A DNA stretch of 7,075 bases from an uncultured Lachnobacterium sp. (lineage in GTDB: Bacteria > Bacillota > Clostridia > Lachnospirales > Lachnospiraceae): positions 1 through 7,075 of the forward strand of contig URQG01000098.1 of the NCBI GenBank assembly GCA_900549895.1, given 5' to 3'. Below are positions 1-7,064 of this stretch, piece by piece. The position numbers and the translations under genes were made by a program. A model generated the notes under the pieces. That model was not told the DNA's origin, did not search any database, and was given only the letters and a program-made list of their open reading frames with translations. Position 1 is the stretch's first letter, and the number at the start of each line of letters is the position of its first letter.

Positions 1-49
1 ACGAGATTACTACGCGTCTCGTGGGCTCGGAGATGTGTATAAGAGACAG
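1..49 (+). other. Illumina P7/Nextera adapter sequence (non-biological contamination)
   Basis: Bases 1-7 (ACGAGAT) match the 3' end of the Illumina P7 primer. Bases 8-15 (TACTACGC) sit where the 8-base i7 index belongs. Bases 16-30 (GTCTCGTGGGCTCGG) and 31-49 (AGATGTGTATAAGAGACAG) are the Nextera read-2 tail and the 19-bp Tn5 mosaic end. The four parts are contiguous and in library order, so this is untrimmed adapter fused to the contig end and not an insertion sequence. It translates as the telltale peptide GSEMCIRDS, known from adapter-contaminated protein entries. Genomic sequence starts at about base 50. Confidence 0.98.
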
Positions 50-50
50 C

Positions 51-722
51 GTCCCTGCTGGCGAAGTCCATCGTCCGGTTCTTCACGATACAGCAATCTA
101 CGAGCGAATCATCATCTATATTTCAAAAGACTATTTGAATACATACCGGACAGACAACTATGATCTGGCACAATGTCTGATCGAGGCACACCAGAAGCAG
201 TCGCATGTTCTGCGCGTACCTGCATTTGGCACAACAAAACTCGGACAGATTGTGCGTGAGTTGGAACAATCACTGGACTCCAACGAATATGCAAACGAGC
301 TTTATCACAATCTTCTTTTTCTGGAATTCATGATCCAACTCAATCGTGTCGCCATCCATGACGGAATTGAATATTTGTCCAATTCCTCTTCGAATAAAAA
401 GATGATTGATGTTATCGACTATTTAAACGAACATTTAACAGACGACCTGTCCATTGATTTTCTTGCAGAAACATTTTATCTCAGTCGTTATCATCTCATG
501 CATGCCTTCAAGGAAGAGACCGGCTATACGATTGGAAATTACCTGTCCACAAAGCGCCTTTTACTGGCTCGTGATCGCATTCGGCAAGGGGAACCGATCA
601 CAAACGTTTGCTACGAATGTGGTTTCCGAAATTACTCCACCTTCTCCCGCGCTTATAAAAAGAATTTCGGTTGCTCACCAAGAGAGCAGCTCAGTCGGCA
701 AACGACACCACCTGCCGAATAA
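51..722 (+). CDS. AraC-family transcriptional regulator, 5'-truncated (cupin remnant plus AraC helix-turn-helix domain)
   Basis: This is the C-terminal 223 residues of a DNA-binding regulator; the start is lost at the contig edge. The open frame continues upstream into the adapter, but a GTG start at 21 would be an artefact. The first native residues (VPAGEVHRPVLHD, then YERIIIYIS) resemble the end of the AraC-type N-terminal cupin sensor domain. A helical linker follows. The last ~100 residues form the AraC DNA-binding domain with two helix-turn-helix units: the first around LSIDFLAETFYLSRYHLMHAF, the second around PITNVCYECGFRNYSTFSRAYKKNFGCSP, which fits the AraC family signature. Full-length relatives are usually about 280-300 residues, so roughly 60-70 are missing. 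Such proteins usually sense a small molecule, often a sugar, and control nearby genes, but the likely targets lie outside the window, so the ligand is unknown. It is convergent with the pyrophosphatase gene. Confidence 0.9.
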   Translation, partial: VPAGEVHRPVLHDTAIYERIIIYISKDYLNTYRTDNYDLAQCLIEAHQKQSHVLRVPAFGTTKLGQIVRELEQSLDSNEYANELYHNLLFLEFMIQLNRVAIHDGIEYLSNSSSNKKMIDVIDYLNEHLTDDLSIDFLAETFYLSRYHLMHAFKEETGYTIGNYLSTKRLLLARDRIRQGEPITNVCYECGFRNYSTFSRAYKKNFGCSPREQLSRQTTPPAE

Positions 723-744
723 TTCATCCACACATTTCATACAT

Positions 745-789
745 AAAAAAAAGAGAAATGACAATCCACAAATTGCATTTCTCGTTTTT
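745..789. terminator. Bidirectional rho-independent terminator
   Basis: GAGAAATG (753-760) pairs with CATTTCTC (776-783). Inside this, CAAT (762-765) pairs with ATTG (772-775) after one bulged A, leaving a loop of about 6 bases. A run of eight A (745-752) lies on the left, and G plus five T (784-789) on the right, so the hairpin is followed by a U-tract in both directions. It lies 30 bases after the AraC-family stop codon and 20 bases after the pyrophosphatase stop codon, and so serves both convergent genes. Confidence 0.88.
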
Positions 790-803
790 CATATGTTATT
801 ATT

Positions 804-2477
804 CTATGCCTGCTGACGTTCCGCCATTGTATTGATCAATACCGGAATCAGCTGTTTCTTACGCGATACAACCCCCTTGAGCATAACTCCATCCTCAGCA
901 GGATCGCAATTATATGCACTGGCAATTATCTGTGTAGCATCTGTACCACGATAGATCAGATAGGTTGATTCATTTAAGATATCGGTCAACATAACAAATA
1001 CCATCTGAATCTGTTTTTCACCGAGAAGCTGATCTAATTTAGGTTCAATACGTTCCTGTACCTTATCAAGTTCCTGACGTCCCATTGCACTGATCTGTGC
1101 AACACCGAAATTGATATTTCCAGAGTGGAATATTTTAAAATCCTGATTTAAAATTTCGTCTTCTGTTTTATTATCAAAGTCACTTCCCGCCTCGAACATT
1201 GCCGAAGCAAGTTCAGCCACTTCGACTCCCGCTATCTTGGCCAATGCAAGCGCAGCACTTCGGTCAATTTCAGTGCAGGTCGGAGAACGAAACATAAGTG
1301 TATCTGATAAAATTGCAGCACACATAATTCCAGCCATCTGCGGATTGATCTCTACGCCTTTTTCCAGATACATCTGATAGATGATCGTAGAAGTACATCC
1401 GAGTGGCTGGTTTCTGAAATATACCGGTGCTATCGTCTCAAGGCTTCCGAGGCGATGATGATCAATGATTTCAAGAATCTCTGCCTCGTCAATATTGGAT
1501 ACCGCCTGAGACTTCTCATTATGATCGACAAGAATCAGCTGCTTTTTCTGCGTATTCATCAGGTTTCGTCTGGAAAACATTCCGACATAATTCTGATTTT
1601 CATCGAGGATCGGGAAGTCACGGTGACGAATTTTTGCTACAGATTCACGCACTTCATCCACATAATCATCCAGATCAAAATGCACAATATCCTTTTTTGT
1701 CATAAAATGCTTAATCGGAATACTCTGGTTGATCAGACGCGCAGCGGTAAATGTATCATACGGAGTGGAAATCACTACCACTTCCTTCTCCTTTGCGGCC
1801 TCGATGACTTCCGGACTTACTTCATATCCATTGGTAACGATCATACAACTGCAATTCGATGCAATGCAAAGAAGCTGAGACTCCTCACGGTCTCCGATCA
1901 TCACAAGATCATCGTTGTCCACTGCAGAAGATAACACTTCCGGTGTACCAACACCGATTACAACCTTGCCCTTTACAAAATATGCATGCTCATTGCCGGT
2001 CAGGAGCTGTCCCTCCAGTGTCTCTATAATATTCTTGTACTGCGTACGCGCAGTTGAAAGAATCGAATTATCATATACATCCATATAGGACTTCGCAATA
2101 TCCCCGGTTACGATCAGTCCTTCCAACTTGTTGTCATGCACGACCGGAAGTGTGACAACCCCGAGAATTTTCATCATCTCCCATGCTTTTTTCATAGAAA
2201 TATGACTGCTGACACCTTCTGTCTTACGCATACGAATATCTCTTAACTGCGTTCCGACATCAGTTACCAGCTTCGGTGCCTCTACCTTAAACCGATCCAA
2301 TACATACATCGTCTCTGCACTTATACTTCCGGCACGTTTTGGGATATACTCTATATCTTCACTCGAATTTTCTTTTTTATGAAGCGCATTCTTGTAATAC
2401 GCGTAAGCAATTGCGGCACATATCGAATCCGTATCCGGATGTTTGTGTCCTACAACCCATACTTTCTTCTTGTCCAT
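804..2477 (-). CDS. ppaC: Manganese-dependent inorganic pyrophosphatase, family II, with CBS-DRTGG-CBS regulatory insert
   Basis: This cytoplasmic enzyme hydrolyses pyrophosphate to two phosphates, pulling biosynthetic reactions forward. The 557 residues (from the ATG at 2477) exceed the ~310 of the simple family II enzyme because a regulatory block is inserted in the DHH domain. The catalytic DHH half is split: GHKHPDTDS at 10-18 (H11, D15, D17), then VDHN (D318), IDHHR (D339, H340, H341) and SDT (D392). The C-terminal DHHA2 domain (about 435-557) carries the phosphate-binding SRKKQ at 538-542. Between the halves lie CBS 1 (about 72-132), a DRTGG domain (about 145-248) and CBS 2 (about 252-308). 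In characterised CBS-pyrophosphatases this insert binds adenine nucleotides: AMP and ADP inhibit, ATP and diadenosine polyphosphates can activate. A TTG at 2483 could add two residues, but the GAGAG site is correctly spaced only for the ATG. All expected metal ligands are present. The gene lies 114 bases downstream of the coiled-coil gene, behind a terminator-like hairpin. Confidence 0.95.
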   Translation of the reverse strand: MDKKKVWVVGHKHPDTDSICAAIAYAYYKNALHKKENSSEDIEYIPKRAGSISAETMYVLDRFKVEAPKLVTDVGTQLRDIRMRKTEGVSSHISMKKAWEMMKILGVVTLPVVHDNKLEGLIVTGDIAKSYMDVYDNSILSTARTQYKNIIETLEGQLLTGNEHAYFVKGKVVIGVGTPEVLSSAVDNDDLVMIGDREESQLLCIASNCSCMIVTNGYEVSPEVIEAAKEKEVVVISTPYDTFTAARLINQSIPIKHFMTKKDIVHFDLDDYVDEVRESVAKIRHRDFPILDENQNYVGMFSRRNLMNTQKKQLILVDHNEKSQAVSNIDEAEILEIIDHHRLGSLETIAPVYFRNQPLGCTSTIIYQMYLEKGVEINPQMAGIMCAAILSDTLMFRSPTCTEIDRSAALALAKIAGVEVAELASAMFEAGSDFDNKTEDEILNQDFKIFHSGNINFGVAQISAMGRQELDKVQERIEPKLDQLLGEKQIQMVFVMLTDILNESTYLIYRGTDATQIIASAYNCDPAEDGVMLKGVVSRKKQLIPVLINTMAERQQA

Positions 2478-2484
2478 ACTCAAT

Positions 2485-2489
2485 CTCTC
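2485..2489 (-). promoter_or_regulatory. Ribosome binding site that decides the pyrophosphatase start
   Basis: On the minus strand GAGAG stands 7 bases before the ATG at 2477. It is only one base from the alternative TTG at 2483, which is too close. The ATG is therefore the better start. The site is weaker than the GGAGG sites of the two upstream genes. Confidence 0.6.
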
Positions 2490-2546
2490 GTTTCTTTGTA
2501 CTCCACAGCGATTCCGCCCAACCTGAAACTATCATTTTCCAGGATA

Positions 2547-2579
2547 GAAAATGCAATTCTCCAAAACGGAGAATTGCAT
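2547..2579 (-). terminator. Rho-independent terminator-like hairpin after the coiled-coil gene
   Basis: There is a perfect 12-bp inverted repeat: ATGCAATTCTCC at 2551-2562 and GGAGAATTGCAT at 2568-2579, with a 5-base loop. Read on the minus strand it is followed by TTTCTAT, a short and interrupted U-tract. It begins 12 bases after the stop codon of the coiled-coil gene and ends about 70 bases before the pyrophosphatase start. Termination may be incomplete given the weak U-tract, so some readthrough into the pyrophosphatase gene is possible. Confidence 0.72.
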
Positions 2580-2591
2580 GTATTTACATTC

Positions 2592-3389
2592 TTATAAACC
2601 TAAAACACCCAAATTCATCAATAATAAACCGATCAATATGCCAAAATTTATAATTCCAAACACGAGTGCAACTGTGATCAATCCTTGTGTACGTCCTACC
2701 TTAGACTCAATCTGCGTCAGACGATCCACTTTCTCATCCATACTGCGGAACAGATCCTGCACATTACGGTAACACTTTACATTCTCAGAATGAACTTTTT
2801 CAGACAGGTCATTCTTAACTACCGTTAACTGTTCCTGCACCTGCTCTAATGATTCCTTTAATTCCTTTGCTTTCTCTTCATTAAAGCGTTTACCCTCAGC
2901 CACATCGTCCTTCATGGTTGCTTCAATTTCATCCATTTTGGCAGCGACCTTGGCGATAATAGAATCAATCTGTTTTTCTACTTCGTGCGTCAGATCGTCT
3001 GCTTTCTCCTGGCGTTCCTGAAGGATCTGGTCCAAAGCATCCGCTTTCTCCTGACGCTCATCCACTAATGTCTGTAACTCCTGCGCCTGTGTCTCCTTGG
3101 TATCCAGCAGACTCTGCAGCTGCTTTGCCCGTTCTCTGAATTCATCTATCTGACTAAGTAAGAAATCTTCCTTGCTCACAACCCCGATGTTCCTTTCCTG
3201 AATCTTTCCGTCTTTTGTGTCCGCCGGCATCTCTGTCGATGATTCCTGCGTTGCCTTCTTCACACTCTCTGTCACATGGTTTTCATCTTTCTTCTGTGGC
3301 TCTAATGTATATACATTTGGCTTGTGATATGTAGTTTGACGTCGATTCCGCGCGAGTTGCCTGCGCAACTCCAGCAATAAACCAGCCAT
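2592..3389 (-). CDS. Hypothetical C-terminally membrane-anchored coiled-coil protein
   Basis: I do not recognise a named family. The 265-residue protein starts with a short, partly basic segment (MAGLLLELRRQLARNRR), followed by a polar, probably disordered linker (about 20-70). A long highly charged heptad-rich region (about 73-200) is rich in E, K, Q and L and almost certainly forms a coiled coil. It contains a 14-residue (two-heptad) duplication: ERQEKAD at 111-117 and again at 125-131. A second short helical stretch (205-230) leads to one hydrophobic segment (about 236-262, TQGLITVALVFGIINFGILI onward) ending at the C-terminus. There is no signal peptide, so a tail-anchored topology with the coiled coil in the cytoplasm is inferred. 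The start is the ATG at 3389, preceded by GGGAGG; an upstream in-frame TTG at 3410 would place that site inside the gene. The gene has its own promoter and terminator, so it appears to be monocistronic. A role in envelope organisation or as a scaffold is possible but unproven. Confidence 0.85.
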   Translation of the reverse strand: MAGLLLELRRQLARNRRQTTYHKPNVYTLEPQKKDENHVTESVKKATQESSTEMPADTKDGKIQERNIGVVSKEDFLLSQIDEFRERAKQLQSLLDTKETQAQELQTLVDERQEKADALDQILQERQEKADDLTHEVEKQIDSIIAKVAAKMDEIEATMKDDVAEGKRFNEEKAKELKESLEQVQEQLTVVKNDLSEKVHSENVKCYRNVQDLFRSMDEKVDRLTQIESKVGRTQGLITVALVFGIINFGILIGLLLMNLGVLGL

Positions 3390-3395
3390 CTTGTT

Positions 3396-3401
3396 CCTCC
3401 C
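3396..3401 (-). promoter_or_regulatory. Ribosome binding site that decides the coiled-coil gene start
   Basis: On the minus strand GGGAGG lies 6 bases before the ATG at 3389. This is a strong match to the anti-Shine-Dalgarno sequence at good spacing, and it rules out the more distal in-frame TTG at 3410. Confidence 0.85.
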
Positions 3402-3421
3402 ATGTAACAAATTCTCAGATT

Positions 3422-3450
3422 ATTGTATCATTATCGACCACGTTTGTAAA
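3422..3450 (-). promoter_or_regulatory. Sigma-70/SigA-type promoter of the coiled-coil gene
   Basis: On the minus strand TTTACA (3450-3445) and TACAAT (3427-3422) are separated by exactly 17 bases. Each differs from consensus by one base. A TGA directly before the -10 hexamer supplies an extended -10 (TGn). Transcription would begin at about 3415, giving a leader of roughly 26 bases that contains the GGGAGG site. It lies just downstream of the oxidoreductase terminator, giving the gene an independent start of transcription. Confidence 0.78.
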
Positions 3451-3463
3451 TGGATAGCAACAG

Positions 3464-3494
3464 AAAAAGAGCAGGAAGCACATGCTTCCTGCTC
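3464..3494 (-). terminator. Rho-independent terminator of the pyruvate:ferredoxin oxidoreductase gene
   Basis: The GC-rich inverted repeat GAGCAGGAAGC (3469-3479) and GCTTCCTGCTC (3484-3494) forms a perfect 11-bp stem with a 4-base loop. On the minus strand it is followed directly by TTTTTCTG. It starts 32 bases after the oxidoreductase stop codon. The right side on the plus strand lacks a T-run, so it works in one direction only. Confidence 0.93.
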
Positions 3495-3526
3495 TATAAG
3501 AATTATCAGTTATGAAATTCTATGAA

Positions 3527-6500
3527 TTATTTGCCAGCATAAAGAGTTACTAACTTCTTTAAGTGATCGTACTCATCCTTAGAGTTCTTCTCAGCCTTTG
3601 CAAATAACTCAGCTGCTCTCTCTGGGTTGAACTTAGCAAGAGATGCGTAACGGTTCTCACCCTTTAAGAATGCCTGATAATCGCCTGTTGGCTCCTTGCT
3701 GTCTAATGAGAATGCATCCTTGCCTTCTGCAGCAAGTGTTGGGTTGTAACGGAAGTTGAACCAGTATCCGGACTCAACTGCTAACTTCTCCTCTGTCTGA
3801 GCCTTGCTCATACCCTTCTTGATACCATGGTTGATACATGGAGCGTAAGCGATGATAAGTGATGGTCCCGGATATGCCTCAGCCTCTGCCAGAGCCTTAA
3901 CACACTGGTTCATATCAGCACCCATAGAGATGTGTGCTACATATACATAACCATAGCTCATAGCGATACCAGCGAGATCCTTCTTCTTTGTCTCTTTTCC
4001 GCCAGCTGCGAACTGTGCGATTGCACCTGTAGGAGTAGACTTAGAAGACTGTCCACCTGTATTTGAATATACCTCAGTATCGAATACCATTACGTTGATA
4101 TCCTTACCGGAAGCGAGTACATGGTCAACACCACCGAATCCGATGTCGTATGCCCATCCGTCACCACCGAATACCCACTGGGACTTCTTAGCGAGGTAAT
4201 CCTTCTCTTTTAAGATGTTCTTAGAAGCATCACATCCGCAAGCCTCTAATGCTGCTACTAACTTCTCAGTAGCCGGTCCGTTCTCGATACCAGAAGTGAA
4301 TGTATCATTCCACTCCTTGATTGCAGCCTTAACATCAGCGTTATCTGTGTTCGCATCGATCTCATCAAGCTCGTTCTTTAATCTGTCACGAATTGCTCTC
4401 TGAGCGAGTAACATACCATAACCAAACTCTGCTGCATCCTCGAATAATGAATTAGACCATGCAGGGCCATGTCCCTTCTTGTTTGTTGTATAAGGTGTAG
4501 AAGGTGAAGAGTTTGCCCAGATAGAAGAACATCCTGTAGCATTTGCAATGTACATTCTGTCACCAAATAACTGGGTGATCAACTTAGCGTAAGGTGTCTC
4601 ACCACATCCACCACAAGCTCCTGAGAACTCAAGTAATGGCTGACGGAACTGAGATCCCTTAACGGAATTGATCTTAAACTTCTCGATAACGTCTTCCTTA
4701 TCATCAAGTGATACTGCATAATCGAAGTACTTCTGCTCATCCTCGTGTGCTTCGAAACCAGTCATTGTAATAGCCTGAACCTTATCCGGACATACGTTTA
4801 CACAAGATCCACATCCTGTACAGTCGAATGCTGATACAACGATTGCGAACTTGTATCCAGGCATCTGGTTCAAGTCTTTCATCTGCATTCCTTCTGGAGC
4901 CGCAGCTGCTTCTGCCTCTGTCATAGCAACCGGACGGATTGCTGCATGAGGACATACATAAGAACACTGGTTACACTCGATACACTTTGTAGCATCCCAT
5001 ACCGGAACGTCAGTTGCTACACCACGCTTCTCGTATGCTGCTGTACCGGATGGAGTCCAGCCTGTCTCGTATTTCTTAACAACAGATACAGGAACTGTGT
5101 TACCCTGCTGTCCGTTGACTTTCTGCTGAATGTTCTTAACGAAGTCAACAACTTCCTTGTTGTCTCCCTTAACTTCTACAGAGTAATCATCATCTGTGCA
5201 GTTCTTCCAGCTCTCCGGAACGTCAACCTTAACGTATGCTGTAGCACCGGCATCGATAGCGTCATGGTTCATCTTAACGACATCGTCACCCTTCTTAGCA
5301 TAAGACTTTGTAGCTGCGTCCTTCATAAGCTTGATAACTTCCTCTTCAGGGATCAGCTTTGTAAGTGAGAAGAATGCTGACTGAAGAACCGTGTTGATAC
5401 GGTTACCAAGACCGATCTCCTTACCAATCTTAACACCATCGATGATGTAGAAGTTGATGTTGTTCTCAGCGATGTATCTCTTAACCTGTCCAGGTAATTT
5501 CTCGTCCAACTCATCAACTGACCACTGTGTATTGAACAGGAATGTACCACCAGGAACAAGATCCTGAACCATGTTGTACTTGTAGATGTATGCTGTACAG
5601 TGACATGCTACGAAGTTTGCCTGAGAGATCAGGTATGTTGAACGGATTGGAGAATGTCCAAAACGTAAGTGGGAAATTGTAACACCACCGGACTTCTTAG
5701 AGTCATAATCAAAGTATGCCTGAGCGTACATATCCGTGTTATCACCGATGATCTTGATAGAGTTCTTGTTGGCACCTACAGTACCGTCTGCACCAAGACC
5801 CCAGAACTTACAGTTTGTAGTTCCTTCCGGTGTAGTAACAGGATTCTCTTTCACATCAAGGGAAAGATTTGTAACATCATCGATAATACCGATTGTAAAT
5901 CTTGGCTTCTCGGTATTGTTGTATACTGCAATGATCTGTCCAGGAGTAGTATCCTTAGATCCTAATCCGTAACGACCACTTGTAATTGTAACCTGATCGA
6001 ACTTAGATCCCTTAAGTGCTGCAACAACGTCTAAGTATAAAGGCTCTCCAAGGGAACCCGGCTCCTTAGTTCTGTCTAATACAGCGATTCTCTTAACAGT
6101 ATCCGGGATCGCATCGATTAATGCTTCCTTAACGAATGGTCTGTAAAGACGAACCTTAACAACGCCGACTTTCTCACCCTTAGCCATAAGGTAATCGATT
6201 GTCTCGTCGATTGTCTCACAAACAGATCCCATAGCGATGATTACGCGGTCAGCATCAGCTGCTCCGTAGTAGTTGAATAACTTGTAATCTGTGCCGATCT
6301 TCTCGTTAACTTTGTCCATGTATTCCTGAACGATAGCTGGAAGCTCGTCATATGTAGAGTTGCAAGCCTCTCTTGACTGGAAGAACAGATCAGGGTTCTG
6401 AGCAGATCCCATCTCTACCGGATGATTTGGATTTAATGCATTCTTACGGAAAGCATCAACTGCATCCATATCTACCATATCCTTAAGGTCTTCATAATCC

Positions 6501-7057
6501 CATGTCTCAATCTTCTGAATCTCGTGAGATGTACGGAATCCATCGAAGAAGTTGATGAATGGAATTCTTCCCTTGATTGCTGCACAATGAGCAACCGGAG
6601 TAAGGTCCATAACTTCCTGTACAGATGACTCACAAAGCATTGCAACACCTGTCTGACGGCAAGCATATACATCTGAGTGATCACCGAAGATGTTCAGTGC
6701 GTGTGTAGCGACACAACGAGCGGATACGTTAAATACGCCCGGAAGTCTCTCACCAGCTACTTTGTACAGGTTAGGGATCATCAGTAACAGACCCTGTGAT
6801 GCTGTATAAGTAGTTGTTAATGCACCGGCTGCAAGAGATCCGTGAACAGTACCTGCTGCACCAGCCTCAGACTGCATCTCTGTAACCTGAACGGTCTGTC
6901 CGAAAATGTTCTTACGACCTGCGGTTGCCCACTCATCTGTAGCCTCAGCCATAACAGATGAAGGAGTAATAGGATAGATTGCTGCAACATCAGTAAATGC
7001 ATAAGAAGCATGAGCTGCTGCATGGTTTCCATCCATGGTTTTCATTGAACGTTTCAT
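3527..7057 (-). CDS. nifJ: Pyruvate:ferredoxin (flavodoxin) oxidoreductase, single-chain
   Basis: This cytoplasmic enzyme oxidises pyruvate with CoA to acetyl-CoA and CO2, reducing ferredoxin or flavodoxin; it is the main pyruvate-using step of clostridial fermentation. The 1176 residues match the usual ~1170-1230 and all family domains appear in order: N-terminal pyruvate-binding domain I (1-255; T31 in YPITP, E64, R114), domain II (260-395), the gamma-type domain III (about 415-610), an EKR-type linker (about 620-685), a two-cluster ferredoxin domain (C692, C695, C698, C702; C746, C749, C752, C756), and the thiamine diphosphate domain (about 800-1105) with GDGW at 965-968 and SNTGGQ at 998-1003. 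The proximal cluster ligands are C815, C818, C843 and C1074. A C-terminal extension follows, as in the Desulfovibrio africanus enzyme. No key residue is missing. The ATG at 7057 has AGGAGGA 7 bases upstream. The promoter is beyond the window. The gene is monocistronic, judging from its strong terminator. The symbol por is also used. Confidence 0.98.
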   Translation of the reverse strand: MKRSMKTMDGNHAAAHASYAFTDVAAIYPITPSSVMAEATDEWATAGRKNIFGQTVQVTEMQSEAGAAGTVHGSLAAGALTTTYTASQGLLLMIPNLYKVAGERLPGVFNVSARCVATHALNIFGDHSDVYACRQTGVAMLCESSVQEVMDLTPVAHCAAIKGRIPFINFFDGFRTSHEIQKIETWDYEDLKDMVDMDAVDAFRKNALNPNHPVEMGSAQNPDLFFQSREACNSTYDELPAIVQEYMDKVNEKIGTDYKLFNYYGAADADRVIIAMGSVCETIDETIDYLMAKGEKVGVVKVRLYRPFVKEALIDAIPDTVKRIAVLDRTKEPGSLGEPLYLDVVAALKGSKFDQVTITSGRYGLGSKDTTPGQIIAVYNNTEKPRFTIGIIDDVTNLSLDVKENPVTTPEGTTNCKFWGLGADGTVGANKNSIKIIGDNTDMYAQAYFDYDSKKSGGVTISHLRFGHSPIRSTYLISQANFVACHCTAYIYKYNMVQDLVPGGTFLFNTQWSVDELDEKLPGQVKRYIAENNINFYIIDGVKIGKEIGLGNRINTVLQSAFFSLTKLIPEEEVIKLMKDAATKSYAKKGDDVVKMNHDAIDAGATAYVKVDVPESWKNCTDDDYSVEVKGDNKEVVDFVKNIQQKVNGQQGNTVPVSVVKKYETGWTPSGTAAYEKRGVATDVPVWDATKCIECNQCSYVCPHAAIRPVAMTEAEAAAAPEGMQMKDLNQMPGYKFAIVVSAFDCTGCGSCVNVCPDKVQAITMTGFEAHEDEQKYFDYAVSLDDKEDVIEKFKINSVKGSQFRQPLLEFSGACGGCGETPYAKLITQLFGDRMYIANATGCSSIWANSSPSTPYTTNKKGHGPAWSNSLFEDAAEFGYGMLLAQRAIRDRLKNELDEIDANTDNADVKAAIKEWNDTFTSGIENGPATEKLVAALEACGCDASKNILKEKDYLAKKSQWVFGGDGWAYDIGFGGVDHVLASGKDINVMVFDTEVYSNTGGQSSKSTPTGAIAQFAAGGKETKKKDLAGIAMSYGYVYVAHISMGADMNQCVKALAEAEAYPGPSLIIAYAPCINHGIKKGMSKAQTEEKLAVESGYWFNFRYNPTLAAEGKDAFSLDSKEPTGDYQAFLKGENRYASLAKFNPERAAELFAKAEKNSKDEYDHLKKLVTLYAGK

Positions 7058-7064
7058 GAATTAG

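Noticed and set aside
31..49. Tn5-like transposon end suggesting a mobile element
   Set aside because: The 19-bp mosaic end is joined to the Nextera read-2 tail, an index and the P7 tail, so it is library adapter and not a natural insertion.
454..816. 120-residue open frame overlapping the regulator and terminator
   Set aside because: It runs out of frame through the AraC helix-turn-helix region and across the terminator hairpin, with no ribosome binding site.
1455..1934. 159-residue plus-strand open frame
   Set aside because: It lies wholly antisense to the well-supported pyrophosphatase gene, has no ribosome binding site or recognisable domain, and its sequence is a shadow of the conserved coding strand.
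2533..2553. Short inverted repeat CATTTT / AAAATG overlapping the hairpin, as a possible attenuator
   Set aside because: Only six AT-rich pairs, far weaker than the competing 12-bp stem, and no leader peptide or ligand-binding motif is visible.
2528..2579. Possible pyrophosphatase promoter (minus strand TTGCAT, 17 bases, GATAGT)
   Set aside because: The hexamers match consensus poorly (about 3/6 and 4/6) and the -35 lies inside the terminator stem, so I do not call it.
2339..2653. Open frames on the plus strand crossing the pyrophosphatase start and the hairpin
   Set aside because: They cross a gene start, a terminator and a gene end on the opposite strand and have no domain or translation signal.
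3390..3526. Riboswitch or small RNA in the gap between the oxidoreductase and coiled-coil genes
   Set aside because: The gap is mostly taken up by the terminator, the promoter and the ribosome binding site, leaving no room for a structured leader.
4946..5368. 140-residue plus-strand open frame
   Set aside because: It is antisense within the oxidoreductase gene and shows a cysteine- and valine-rich composition typical of a shadow frame.
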